Assembly (NCBI GenBank): GCA_029204225.1
Contig: CM055107.1
Span: 15,372,900 to 15,436,899 of the forward strand
Direction of reading: 5' to 3'
From: Diphasiastrum complanatum
Lineage: Eukaryota; Streptophyta; Lycopodiopsida; Lycopodiales; Lycopodiaceae
DNA length: 64,000 nucleotides
This document shows, piece after piece, positions 1 to 11,864 of the stretch. The notes beneath the pieces are model-generated. The model had not been told where the DNA came from. It was given only the letters and a program-made list of their open reading frames with translations, and did no database searches. Each line of letters starts with the position of its first letter. The first letter of the stretch is position 1. The translations under genes were made by a program, and so were the position numbers.

Positions 1-700
1 AGAGTTGTATACACAACAGTTTCCAAATGAATAATACATCAGCATCACAAAGCATGAAATTGCACTATCATCAACAAGGCAATTCTCAAAATCAAGAAAA
101 AAAGGAAAGATAAATGCTGAAGGCTGATAGAACATACTACATAGACTGCCACACCCGCAGCAAGACCTAGCAACTCTAGATCTGGAGAGGAAGGGAACTT
201 TCTCAATAGTGGACATTGGGATCTACACTACTGTTCCTCTCAAGCACAAAAGAAAACTTCAATAACGTATTAGTACAGGTGGTAGTTGCTTAAAAAAAAG
301 AAGTATTACAAACGTTAAAAAAAATGAGTTTTCTTGTTTATAGACAACCAATGGGCTGGGGCATGTGGGAATATGCCCCAAGTTTGAAAGCCCTATGGCA
401 GGTCAATATGTCAGAAGAAATAGATGCGAGGAGGCTGAAATGGTTGCTCTAGGTGTGCACAAAAGGCTAGTATAGGGTTGGAGGTAGTTGAGCTTTGCTT
501 GCAGATTTGGCTAAGGTTTTGTTAAAAGGATTTGAGTAACTTTTCCTAATACAAGAGTAAAGGATTTGAGATAAAATACAAGAGTAAAGAGTTTGCTTAC
601 TGCAAGAGAGAAACGTTTGCCTGGCATAGCAAGAAAATAGAACTTTCAAGGAATAGCTTCAAGTTTTATAATAGCATGATAGTTTCTAAACGGTAAGCAC
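1..700. other. No gene seen; probable intron of the CASPL5A gene
   Basis: Both strands were read for the second CASPL exon and for other coding signal. Only short AT-rich chance frames were found. On the minus strand this stretch lies downstream of the donor at 709, so it is most simply intron 1. Confidence 0.5.
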
Positions 701-709
701 ATCAAGTAC

Positions 710-915
710 CAGAAAGCTGTGACGGTTGAAAAGTCTTGAATTGAGAGCATCATACTGAAGGAAACAACCGCAAAACAGAATTGAAGCAGTCGTAGCAAAA
801 GCGATCCTTTTGTTCCAGGCATTCCTTGCAAATGCTTCATTCCGAATCTTGGATGTGCGTCTCGTACTGCGGGAGGAACTCCGACCGGATGCACTGCGGG
901 ATGACTCATATCCAT
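710..915 (-). CDS. CASP-like protein 5A, first exon (partial gene)
   Basis: CASP-like proteins are four-helix plasma-membrane proteins related to the Casparian-strip scaffold. The exon starts at ATG 915-913 with MDMSHPAVHPVGVPP, the typical N-terminus of the CASPL5A group, followed by the LQGMPGT motif and the first transmembrane helix (LLRLLQFCFAVVSFSMML), ending in SIQDFSTVTAF. A GT donor (GTACTT, 709-704) splits a Cys codon (TG|C), so the next exon should begin with the usual YLV segment. No such exon is visible in positions 1-700, so the intron runs off the left edge. The family call rests on remembered homologs. Only the cytosolic N-terminus and first membrane helix are present here. Confidence 0.85.
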
Positions 916-1487
916 GATGATCTTAATACATCCACGATGATCTGACAGTATCATACGCCTTGCAAATTCTATAATGACTCCAAATAGTCTGATTCCTTCT
1001 CACATGTTGGAATGTTCATCTTCACCATACACCATTGCAAAAGCCCCTTGCTTCCAGTTCATTCTAAAAGATTCATGATTGAATCGATCTACATCGACTC
1101 CCTCAAAACAAACGTACACGATATTCATCTGTAAAGAACCACATTCAATAAAGAATATTTGTCAATTGACACAATGTAAAACCGAACTCTAACAAGCGTA
1201 TGCATCTCATTGAGTGTCATTTTTCTTGATATCAACGTAAATAAGTAAACACAGGTTGTCTATAAATCATTATAATCATATAGAGACCACCACAGAAAAA
1301 TGAAAAAGCGTATTCCACCTGCGACCATGAACTTGATCACATGCCATGTAGAAACTCATGGGGATTACTCGGTGCATTGAGTTCCTTCATACTCTGCAAA
1401 TCTTCCCAGGTTTTCTGAAGTTTCCAATTCTGCTAGTTACAAAACCATTATAATGGAAAACTTCTTGGTAAATGGCTGGAATCCTCG

Positions 1488-1815
1488 TCAAATTTCAAGC
1501 ACTATTAAATGAAAATTCTCTTCAAGATAATGGCTGTCAATTGTCAAATTTCAAATGCCGAGTCTCATGGCTGAACGATACTTTGCATTCCGTTATTACG
1601 ATACAAGCAAAAACATTCAAATGGCAAACTTATTATAGAATGGCTATATCTTTGTCAAATTTCAATTGTCATTATATCACGGCGAGATAATACTTTGCTT
1701 TCAATCACAAGCGAAAGCGTTAGAATCGAAAACTGCTCAGCAAAAATGGCTGAATCTTTGTCGAATTTCGATTCCCGTCACACATAATGAATGGATAGTA
1801 ATTTGCTTTCAAAGA
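1488..1815. repeat. Degenerate tandem repeat, about 105-110 bp period
   Basis: The phrase GTCAAATTTCAA recurs near 1489, 1543, 1652 and (as GTCGAATTTCGA) 1757. ATACTTTGC and TTTGCTTTCAA segments recur at the same offset. Spacing of the last three is about 110 and 104 bp. The two open frames crossing it (1472-1690 and 1666-1980) have no family features and are best explained by the repeat. Confidence 0.45.
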
Positions 1816-1980
1816 TCATCACGCCGGCTGCTGCTTGCGACCAAAAAACTGATGCAGGATTGTCTGTTAAAGAGCCAAATTCAACAATTACTGTACGAAA
1901 AGATGCGCCCTCCCAGAGTTGGCCATAATATAGATCGACGGAATAACAAACGAAAAGAATCTTTCAAATGCCTCGATTGA

Positions 1981-3540
1981 ATCAACAAATGCTGGCATGA
2001 CTTAAGCAAAAACGGGATCGGAAATCTATGAAGAAAGGTTGTCTTGCTTGAGCTGGCAAGCCACCTACCTACCTGCCAACGAAGGCGGTCTCACCTCTTC
2101 GAGAGGTCACCTCCTAGGACCTAGGAGACTACGTGTGAGATCCCCAACCCCCCCCCCCCGGGTTGAGGCAGGTTCCTCTCAAGGATGCTTGTGGGTGCCA
2201 TTTGAGAGATTCAACACCCGCCAATCAAAAGGCATCGGGTTCTCATGAAATTAGCTCCTCTCGTAGGCTAGTGCGGGCCTCGATTGAGGCCAGTCCCATA
2301 CACGTCCAATTGCTAGTCACGAGCCTAAATGCTTGTATTAATTAGGGTGGTTTCAGAGTAGTGGCAAGTCCTTTTGTCTGGCCCTTTGACTTGCCGCCCA
2401 TTTTTTGAATTTTCGGTTGTGAGTTGACGAGCAATGGACCACCCCCTTTTCAGACTTGGCTGGCAAGTGCCAAACGAAGGGCCGCAATCTAATTGACCAG
2501 TATGAACCCCTACGATATGAATGGTCCATTTTTGCGAAGTTGCCCCTGGCAACTCAACATGCCACCTCATCTGCCACAAGGTTAGTCTAAGGGAGACCGG
2601 GCTTAGAAGGTACACATTTGAAGAAATGCCCGTCGCGAAGGCTAATGCATTTGTCAATGAGAAGGCGTGGTAGCACGTTCACATACAGACATGGCTCAAA
2701 GTTAAAAGAATATGTACGTTTGTAGGCATTAACCCAACACCCACCGCATGTCGAAAACCTAGGGCCTCACTCCATGCGTTAGTACGAATGTGGGAACAAA
2801 TGTATCAAGTTGCATATGTGATGAATCCAAAATAATGTACCATTTTGAGAGCAGTCAAGATGTGAACCTTCTAGGCAGGTTAACAATAGGCTATTTTGAC
2901 GAGTGCAATAGTTTCACTACGACATGAATTAGTGCAATAGCTTCATTACAACACGCATTACTGTCATTTCTCTCTATCATGTCATATATACGACATATAG
3001 ACCTTGAAAAACTTGTAGACCTTGCATATTGCAAAGCCAAGACAATGTGTTCAAGAGTTATTGGAAATATGGAAGTTTGATAGAATTAAATTTGAAGGCC
3101 TGCTTTGAAATCTAATTTGCTCCTACCTTGTCAAGTAGGACAATTTATTGATGTATTGCCTTGATGGTTAGGTAGTTAATCTAGACACAACCTTGCACTA
3201 TGTATCTATCACATATGACACTAGTGTTGCACCATCACCACCACCAACAACAAAGTGTGTGTACATGTGTACCATATGCATATGCATATTACTATAATGT
3301 TATAAGACCAACATGTTGAGTAGGGTAAAAGTGCTACTTACCTACTATGGCATAGGCACAAACTTTGCTGTTGTGTCACATTGAAGATTGGAGCCTTTGA
3401 GTTCCATTTAGGCTTGACCACCAACTCTTGATATACAATGTATATTTGTTTAAATACAAAACAAGCCTTGATGTACAATTAACTCACATTTACAACATTG
3501 AAAGAAAGAATGAAATTCATTTTGTAAGTTCATACTTTTA
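1981..3540. other. No gene recognised
   Basis: AT-rich sequence with a C-tract near 2147-2159 and short chance frames. I see no domain, RNA gene or repeat that can be named. Confidence 0.4.
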
Positions 3541-3541
3541 C

Positions 3542-3543
<2 letters not shown>

Positions 3544-3638
<95 letters not shown>
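3544..3638. repeat. (AG)n microsatellite, 95 bp
   Basis: Uninterrupted GA/AG dinucleotide run. It creates an Arg-Glu frame that is not a gene. Confidence 0.98.
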
Positions 3639-3640
<2 letters not shown>

Positions 3641-4439
3641 TGTGTAACCTAAGAACTTTTAGTGCCTACAGAAAATACATGATTAGAACAGAAGCCTAAT
3701 GATTGATCATTTATTCCATGCGCGTCCATACAATAAAGTAGAAATGTTCATAAAACCTTATCAATCTATGTCCTAGCAATAAAGCAATGGTATAAGTTCT
3801 TATGTCCATTAAGGCAATTGATGAGACTTGGGAATACTCTTATTTGTAATTAGGAGTTTGTTGTCACAAACAAATCTTGAGTAATGTATACGTAAAGTAC
3901 CATACCCATTGTAGCCTATCATAATGGTCCATAAGTCCTAGTAAGAACCAAATTCACATATCTCAGGTCCTATAAATAATCTAGGATCACAAATCTGCTA
4001 TCTTGAGACCTAGGACTGATGAGCAATTTCTAATTGTGATTAGGCATAAGTAAATGTCTAACCTTTTGTTATATATATGGTCATTTGCGATTATCTTTTG
4101 TTGTGAATATAGCTTCTCATGAAAAATCTAAACACTCTTAACTTCCAAGAAAATAAGAACTTAATAACCTGAACCTAGCATCAATGATTGAAAATGTTGG
4201 AGTTCAAAAAAAATTGGAGCATATACATGCATTCTATTAACAAAAAGGACATCTCATTTCACTCCTAGATACATTAAGAGTCAAGTCAATATTTCATTTT
4301 TCTAAATTCAAAAGTTCATACAAATTTTGTGAAACTAACTAGCCAATCTTCATAAGGTGAACACACAATCGGTTGATGAGAACATTTGTTATTTCCCATT
4401 GATAGAGTCAACATTTACTCAACCTTAAGTTTTGGAGTT

Positions 4440-5405
4440 GTCGACACCAACTGAATTGTGAAAGCATTTAACCATAACCATTGTCTCATACCATCATCCA
4501 TTGTTCTTGACTCTCATTGGCACACATATGCATTTTGGCTATGCATCTGTTTGTACCATCCACTAGATTTCGAGCTTCTAAATGTATCTTTATCCTCAAG
4601 GCATAAATGACCGCAAAGAGTTCATGTTGGGCTAGGTCCAACAATTTTCTTTCAAAAGCAACTGGTTCTACCATATTGTTAAAGTAATATTCTTACAACA
4701 TGGTCACTATCATCCATCTCTTTCAAAAGCAACTAGTTCTACCATATTGTTAAAATAATATTCTTACAACATGGTCACTAGCATCCATCTCAACAAAATA
4801 GAATTTGTTTAGATCAACTATGTGTTGTACTTGTGTAGTAGATACAATACTCCAAAGCCTAAAAGCTTTCATTCGATTCAATGGTCCATTATACTAGTGG
4901 ATGATTTTACTATTATTGCTAGTCTTATTCAATCTCTTTAGAACATTTGTTAAAGACAATGCCAACTAGACATATTCCTTAATGAATAGATTAAAGAACT
5001 TGAAGCCTAAAAAATATTTTATTGAAAATTTATTTTCAAGATAGACCACTCTTGTACCTTATGAATCTTTTTATAATAGATCTCAATACCACAACAAGAT
5101 ATGATATAGCCTCGGTACTTGAGTTTTGATTAAAAAAGCTTACATTCTAATTCTTCAACATAGAGCTTTCTTGCCTTCCAAATATAAGATGATAAAAAGT
5201 GTTCTTCTCCTCCTCAAGGGTCCAGCTATAAACCAAAATGTCATCAAGTAAAAGTTAGAATTCATTACATGAGTTCTCGAGTACAAAAGGGACCTATAAG
5301 AAATGCCACTTAGGATGGACAAATTCATCAAAATTAAAAAATATAATACAAGAAGTGCCTGCCCATAGTAGTTAGAATGTGAAACCGCTCTGGTTACAGT
5401 CATGG
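4440..5405 (-). mobile_element. Gypsy RT/RNase H relic
   Basis: Reading on the minus strand, fragments in several frames follow Ty3/Gypsy order: a decayed RT end, then near 4815-4770 a piece resembling the RNase H start (YFVEMDAS), then PVAFE and HELFAVIYALRI near 4670-4590, which match the RNase H 'PVAFESRKL...E.LAVI.AL' region. Many stops and frameshifts are present and no LTR was found. A 53-bp stretch (TCTTTCAAAAGCAACT...) is locally duplicated near 4650-4700 and 4718-4770. Confidence 0.55.
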
Positions 5406-5450
5406 CTACGGTTATGGTTAACTAAGGTTTCTCTCAGGAGAAATTAACTC

Positions 5451-5760
5451 TCGGGAGAAGAGAGAGTGGGGCAAGAATTGAAAAGAAGAGTGCCAACTAC
5501 ATTACACTATAGATTTAGCAAGCTAGAGAAAAATAAATGGACGTCATTATAACATTTGCATCAATTAGCAATCACCATCTTTGAATGCTACATAAAATGC
5601 TTACATCTCTCAAGAGAAAAGAGAGATGGCAAGATTTGAGAAATAAGAGCGCCAACCGAATACACGGATTAAGCAAGCTCAAAAACAAAAAAATGAGTGG
5701 CATGGCAACATTTGAATCAAAGATCAATCTCATTATTCAAGTGCTGTGTGAAATCATAAA
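5451..5760. repeat. Two-copy tandem duplication, about 155 bp
   Basis: Copy 1 (about 5451-5606) and copy 2 (about 5607-5760) share a series of matching words: CTCTC..GAGAAgAGAGAG, GGCAAGA.TTGA, AGAG(T/C)GCCAAC, GATT(T/A)AGCAAGCT and AACATTTG.ATCAA. The duplication abuts the first recognisable sequence of transposon copy A and may lie in its left end. Confidence 0.6.
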
Positions 5761-8110
5761 CTGGTACTTCGAAATGTATAAAGACGCTGATTATATTACA
5801 TTTATTTATTTTTGGTTGAACTGATATTGATTGTACTCTACTTTTTCTTCTTACAATGAAAAAATTCATCTCCATATAGATCTTCTTGAAAAATATGCTT
5901 ACTCACAACTATTGAAAGGTGTTGACTTGATAGGTAAAAAGGTAAAACAGAAAAACGAAAGCGAGATCAACACAAATATTCATAATTTGTCATCAATAGG
6001 AAGCAATCAAAAAAGGAGAATTTATGCATTTAAGTAGTTTTCAACTTCTGGCCTTCGCAATCTTTTTTATACTTCAAGAGTTCATACCTTATGTTGTTTT
6101 TGGAAGATTGTAAATTGTAACATTAATCATTTATTTTAATTTTCTCTGTTTAATAGATGTGAAAGAAAATGCTTCTATAGGCAAGTCTTTGGGCTCTGTG
6201 TTGACAACAAAATAAACTGAATCATTGATTACCAATAATCGAAACAGTCATGTTAAGATATAATTGTTGATTCAGTACACAAAATGATTGAAGTACACAA
6301 AATCCTTGACAACACTATAGTCCTAGGAGCATGTGATTTTGCTAGAATAAGCAGAGATGCTTATGGCACCATACTTAAGGTTATCAAAGAGGCTTTTACG
6401 TTGGTTAGCATTAAGAAATTTCCTATTCCACAACCATTTTAAATAAAACCAGAACGTGATACATTGAATAGAGGAATTCAAAAGATTATTGGTGTTCCAT
6501 TTTATATCGAGGAAATACAATGATCAAAGGACAAAAAATCCATGTCTTACAATCAATCAAATAGCTTGTTTGTAAATATGAATATGTTATTAAGATTTAT
6601 TATACATTTCCATGATATTTCCACGGAAAAGGTAGACAATAAGATAGTCTTGGTACTGAAGTTAGATGAATCAGAACTTATTAAAGGACAAAAAATGGAG
6701 AGAGTGAGTATAACACTCATGAATGGAGCTCTTCAAAAGACAAACAATCAAAGAGATTTCAACTTCAATGTTCAGTCCGAGAATGACATCTAGTGGTTGG
6801 CAACCTTTGAGGTATGATTTCTTATAAACTAAAAATTAAAGTATTTTACTTGGATTTGATATTGTTATCAATTGACTAGTTTTTTGTCTGTCCATTTTTT
6901 AGGTTTTAATAGAAGATTATGACATTCTATCATGGGTGTTTAGCAAAACACCATATCTTAGAATTATCAAAGAGCATAAGGATGGGGAACTTTTCAATGT
7001 ACCTAGAATAGGAGACTTCAAGGTAGAGTGGCATTTGGTTAGTGATTTGAAAACTTTAAAATGTATGTTCAATGTTTCCCATGGAGCAACCTCCAAAAAT
7101 CCATGTTTATATTGTATGAAATCATCAAATGACATGACCAAGAATACAAGAATAACAAGAGACAAAGAGGATCCAAATTGGAACCTATTCTGCCAATTCC
7201 TCTATAAAATGTGCATATTTGCACTCTCCAGCCTGAGGTTAGAATAATCAAAAAGCTTGTGTGATTTCATGTTATATGCTTGGAACACTAAGCCAGAATC
7301 ATCTTCCAATGAGGCTATTTCTAGATTAGAAGATGTTCTATCTAAAGTAGGTCTCCATAAAGGACATGTGGAAATACAAAAGGACTTTAAGCTTTCAGGG
7401 GAAACAATGTACCCTGCAAGCCAAGCATTGGCAAAGCAAAGGTGAGAATATTTTTATCTAACCATTCAAGAAAGCCATCTAAGACACATTACTCAGTTTA
7501 AAAGACATCATAGCTTCTACTCAAGATTTTGAGCAGAAATGATCAAGAAGTATGAAAAAAATTAGATGATATGGTTAAAATATTACGAAAGAAAAGATTT
7601 TCAAACAATGACTTGTGACTGCTCCAGAAAAGTTGTGTTGAGTTTGTAGATGCAGTTAAAGTGGCATGGGGAGCAAATCATATCACACATTACATGGTAA
7701 GCATTTAAAAACAAATATCAAGTTACCATTTTATTTCAGTTTTTGAAGTTTACCTATTGATAGAAATGATTTACATTTTACAGCACATCTTACAACACCA
7801 TTCCATATCCTTAGCAGAAAATCATGGAAGTTTGAGTATATGGTCATCACAAGGGATGGAAAAATCTCATTGGCAAGCAAGAGCGGCATTTCATAAAAAC
7901 AAACAACATGGTGGCCTCAATGATAGACACAAATATATCTTTCAACTATTTCAATGGTTCTATCAACGAGCACAAACACGACATGAAACAAAATCTACAT
8001 ATTAAATCAATTTCAGAGAGGCATGCAAATTTATACATCAAGGGAGGTAGATTGACAAACACAACATTGTACTATATATTTGCAATTGTATTGAAAAAAT
8101 ACATTTCCAA
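5760..8110 (+). pseudogene. Transposase-like gene of copy A (decayed)
   Basis: Pieces in order: a Lys-rich N-terminal part ending QKRRIYAFK at 6037; a likely intron; then from about 6166 GKSLGSVLTTK, followed after stops by NRGIQKIIGVPF and KGQKMERVSITLMNGAL. After a probable intron (about 6812-6902) comes an open stretch, 6936-7247, with FKVEWHLVSDLKTLKCMF and the Cys pair NPCLYCMKSS. Further on are VGLHKGHVEIQKD and finally, near 7815-7975, ENHGSLSIWSSQGMEKSHWQ and FQLFQWFYQRAQTR. The W-C-x2-C segment and the later HGSL...QGxEK segment recall an unclassified family of transposase-like proteins known from animals and plants; that link is from memory. Stops and frameshifts show the gene is dead. 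Confidence 0.55.
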
Positions 8111-8124
8111 CTGATTGGATATGT

Positions 8125-8250
8125 CTATATATCCTTGCCATCTTCTTTTTCTTTTTCTAATACCAGTTGCATTTTGTTGTCATGGAAGAATTCTCTTCTT
8201 GCAAATGGATCCAAAAGATAAGTATTTCTTTTTCTCGACATAATTCTATG
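8125..8250 (-). pseudogene. C-terminal fragment of the convergent transposon gene (copy A)
   Basis: The frame reads RKRNTYLLDPFARREFFHDN and ends KEKEDGKDI. It aligns with the end of the minus-strand gene in copy B (SKRRSTRFLDPYDRKKFLHDH). It lies just downstream of, and convergent with, the transposase-like gene, exactly as in copy B, which is the main evidence that both genes belong to one element. The rest of the gene is missing. Confidence 0.6.
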
Positions 8251-8469
8251 CAAGTTGCACACAAAGCAAAATGAGCAGATTGGAGAATAGTATTCTTGGG
8301 TACAATTGAGCGGTATAATTGGCCCTAGTCTCATGATTGGACACAAAACAATAACATAGTAATTCTACTTGTATTCTAACTCTCTTCCTAAACACAAAAT
8401 TACTTTTGCAAACAACCCTATAGCGTGCTAAAGTTAAACAATTGTAAGAGTACACAAAGCTTTGATCTA

Positions 8470-8830
8470 AACTTATCAGACTTTTCTCTCACAAGTGGTT
8501 TTGTAAAAATGTAGACTAGTTGCTCATTTGTACCACAATGAATAATATCTATCTACCTGTTCTACACCCTTTTATGAATGAAGTGGAAGTGAATCTTGAT
8601 ACATTTCATCCTGGTGTGATACACTAGATTCCTAGCCAACTGAATGTCAGTCCAATTGTCGCTATATAAAGTACTCTATCCTTGTTCCAAACCAATTTCC
8701 TTCATGATCTGTCTTAACCACATGGCTTCTTTAGCTATGTTGAACATTTCCTCATACTCGGCTTCTATCTTCTACTTTTCACTAGACCAAGAAAAGTAGC
8801 TACCACCAATTCTTATTTTAGACACACATG
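8470..8830 (-). mobile_element. Copia RNase H relic
   Basis: On the minus strand the order is EAEYEEMFNIAKEAMWLRQI, LYSDNWTDIQLARN, HTRMKCIKIHFHFI, then CGTNEQLVYIFTKPL. This is the Copia RNase H signature (SxEAEY, AxxEAxWLR, DNxxA, TKHIxxxxHFxRE, TxxQxADxxTK) with several substitutions and stops. No LTR is attached. Confidence 0.75.
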
Positions 8831-9279
8831 TTGACAAGACATGCAAATGTCATGTAATCCAATCATAAACTATGTGCCTCTATTATAGTTGACTTATTAA
8901 ATAGATTATTATCTAAAGATTGAAATGCTTCCATTCCAAGTAATAAAGGAGAAAAAAATCCCATCAATTGTTCCCTTTAGTTAGAAAATAGTGCTGTTAT
9001 GTCCCTAATTAAATTAGGTCAAGTAGCGATTAATGTCATTTCAACGAGTTCTACAAGAGGTATGGGACTCAATTTGGATTGACATAGTCAATAATTTATA
9101 GTAATGCTTAGGAAACCATGATTAAAGATCGGGTTTAGAACTATGTGCCTAGAAAGTAGAGAAAAGATCGGGTTTAGAACTAAACCTTAAGATGAGAAAT
9201 TACCTAAGGAGGTCTTAGATTCTACGAGTTTGACGTTAACGGTTAGGGATGAAAGAAACCTTTGTAAAGTGATTATGCT

Positions 9280-11009
9280 ATGGCCAAGGAGGAGCTTCAA
9301 GGAGTTGAAGACCAAGAGGATCTTGCTCAAGATCCAAAGGTGCCAAGAAGATCAACAAGAGTGAGGGCCGAGCCATCAAGCCTCACTTATAGTGACAAAG
9401 GAAAGCAAAGGGAAGATTCTCAACTACACACCTCTTATTTTTTCTTGACTACTATGCTTGAAGAACCAACATGTTTTGAAGAGGCAATTAAGTCTCAAAG
9501 TTGGAAGGATGCTATGCAAGTAGAGTTTGATGCTTTGTTGGAAAATCAAACTTGGGATCTTGTTAATCTACCTTATGGAAAGAAGCCTCTTACTTGTAAA
9601 TGGATATATAGATTGAAGTATAATCAAGATGGTTCCATTCATAATCATAAAGAAAGACTTGAAGCAAAAGGTTTTTTACAAGTCAAAGGCATAGATTATG
9701 ATGAAACCTTTGCTCCTGTTGCAAAGCTTGTAACCATTAGATTGATCATATGCCTTGCTACTTCTTTCAAATGGGAGCTCTTTCAACTTGATGTGACAAA
9801 TGCTTTCTTGAATGGATTCTTGGAGGAGGAAATTTACATGTACCAACCCGAGGGCTTCATCAAAGATGGAGACGAAGACAAAGTGTGCTTTTTGAAGAAG
9901 CGTCTTTATGGGCTCAAGCAAGCACCTAGAGCTTGGTACTCTAGGTTGCATTCTTATCTTATTTCCATTGGATTTGTTGTAAGTTCTTATGAACCATCAT
10001 TGTACTACAAATGTAATGATGGAAAGATCATCATTTTGGTTTTATATGTTGATGATATAATTCTCATAGGCAATGATCATGATGGCATTATAGATGTAAG
10101 AATTTCCTTGTCTAGTGAGTTTAAAATGGTAGATCTAGGACTTCTAAAGTCATACTTGGAATAGAAGTTACTAGATGCAATGATTTTACTTTCATATGTC
10201 AATCTAAGTATGTTGGATCCATCTTAGAAAAGTTTGGCATGAAAGATTGTAAAGGAGTTGAAACTCCCATGGAACTAAATGTAAAAGTTTCTAAGGAAAG
10301 TGATGAAGCATCCTTTGAGGAAATCACTACCTATAGAAAACTTATTGGTTCCTTGATCTATTTGACCATCACTAGACCAAATCTTAGCTTTTGTATTGGC
10401 AAATTGAGTCAATACATGCAAAGTCCACTAATATGTCATTGGAAGATTGCCAAAAGAGTGTTAAGGTACATCTCGACTACTAGAAACTTTGGCATAGTAT
10501 ATCAAGGGATTAATCTTTGTTTCAGAGCATACTCGGACTCAGATTTTGCAGGTGACAAAGTGGATAGAAGATCCACAAGTGCCTTTGCTACATTCCTATG
10601 TGGAGGAGTCATATCTTGGCTTTCCAAAAAGCAAGATACTATCTCCCTTTCATCAACCGAATCTGAGTATAAAGCTATGACAACAACAACAAAGGAGATC
10701 CTATGGCTAAGAAGACTATTGGAGGAGCTTCAAGTGATCAAGGCTGAAGATATTCCATGCATTTATTGTGACAATCAAGCAGCCCAACAACTTGCCAACA
10801 ATCCAATCTTCCATGCTCGAACCAAGCACATTGAGATTTCACATCACTTTGTGAGAGAGAAGGTACAAGCAAAGGAGATCAAGCTCATCCATGTTTCATC
10901 TTCAGATTGTATTGCTGATATACTTACCAAACCATTGGCAAAGGATAAATTTGTGAAGTTAAGATTAGCAGGAGTTGTAGATAGATGTATACTAGATTTA
11001 CCAAGCTAG
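9280..11009 (+). pseudogene. Copia pol fragment (RT-RNase H) with one frameshift
   Basis: The RT starts in the connection region (PRRSTRVRAEPSSL), with the hallmarks WKDAMQVEFDALLENQTWDL, KARLVAKGF-like KERLEAKGF, TFAPVAKL, FQLDVTNAFLNG, YGLKQAPRAWY and the catalytic LYVDDIIL. A one-base deletion near 10146 (CTTCTAAAG where the sister copy has CTTCTTAAAG) ends the first frame at 10164. The second frame carries the rest: GVETPME, GSLIYLTITRPN, SDSDFAGD, SLSSTESEY, DNQAAQ and FHARTKHIEISHHFVREKV, ending before the polypurine tract. Apart from that one indel it looks fairly young. Confidence 0.88.
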
Positions 11010-11023
11010 ATTTTGAGGAGGAG

Positions 11024-11864
11024 TGTGAAAATGTCAAAATCATGCTTGATCTAGGCCAAAATCATGTACATATTATGTTTACACATGTGTGGAGCCTGAT
11101 CCCACGTGTGAATTAAATGCATTTATCATTTAGATGAGTCATATAGGTTGTACATACCATTTCATTTGAGATCTAGTGGCTAAAATGGCCAAAATCTAGT
11201 TTTCTAGCTACATGCCACTTGGCATCATTTTATTGGTAGGAAAAGCTATTTCACATGGATAGCAGTGATCTCACACGTGCCAAGGATTTCTCACATGTGT
11301 CAAAACATCAATAGTAGGTGAGATCCAGCTTGTAGTAGATATTTGTGCAAGTCCCTATAAATTAGGAAAATTGCCTAAAATCAAGGGAGGTGGCTAAGTG
11401 AGGAAACTTGGTCCATGTGCCATATTGATGATTATTGGTGGATCCTTTGATGAGTAGGCACTCTCACACATGCCAAATCAGCTGAGTAAGCATCAGCTCT
11501 TGTGTATATATGGTGGCTCATTTGGCCATAATTGATATGGAAGCTAAATCTTGGTTTTGGAGCAATTCTAGTGTTTTCTCTCTATTTGTCTTGTGTTTTT
11601 ATGCATTGATTGGGTTCTAAGCTTAGTATACTTTATTCTCAGCCTACTGTCCGTACTCTGACAGGTTTTCACACGTGTGAAACCAGCAAGTACAAGTTTT
11701 GATCAATAATGATTGTTCTTGTTAGATTTATTCATCTAGATTTGATCTAAATGCTATCTAATCTTGTGTAGATTGATAGGTTGGTCTAATCTAACATCCA
11801 ATCACACTTGTGGATCTGATTCAGATCTATTCTTGGTCCATTTTGTTGTACTTTGACATTTACA
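11024..11864 (+). repeat. Copia family A 3' LTR, 841 bp
   Basis: Begins TGTGAAAATGTCAAA directly after the polypurine tract and ends TTTGACATTTACA, giving TG...CA ends within a short imperfect inverted repeat. The second half matches, in reverse, 61536-61887. ACACGTGTGAAACC-type G-box words occur in it (about 11672-11686). Confidence 0.85.

Larger units (their letters stand above)
5700..8250. mobile_element. Unclassified DNA transposon, truncated copy A
   Basis: This is the same family as copy B at about 55-61.5 kb. It contains a plus-strand transposase-like gene and the end of a convergent minus-strand gene, in the same order and orientation as copy B. Gypsy debris flanks it on the left and Copia debris on the right. 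It lacks the histone H3-like and protease genes of copy B, because the copy breaks off inside the convergent gene. No terminal inverted repeats or target duplications were identified. Confidence 0.6.
9280..11864 (+). mobile_element. Ty1/Copia retrotransposon, 5'-truncated, family A
   Basis: Contains the integrase-RT connection, RT and RNase H (9280-11009), a polypurine tract (11011-11023, TTTTGAGGAGGAG) and a full 3' LTR (11024-11864). Gag, protease, integrase and the 5' LTR are missing, so it cannot move on its own. A second member, in opposite orientation, starts at 61536. A short direct repeat (AGATCGGGTTTAGAACT at about 9125 and 9167) lies just upstream of the truncation. Confidence 0.9.

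Noticed and set aside
2325-2657. 110-codon minus-strand ORF
   Set aside because: No recognisable domain, no splice context and unusual composition; treated as chance.
3428-3652. Arg/Glu-repeat protein
   Set aside because: It is the translation of the (AG)n microsatellite; the same applies to 32681-32887 (minus) and the Ser-Leu frame at 25068-25364.
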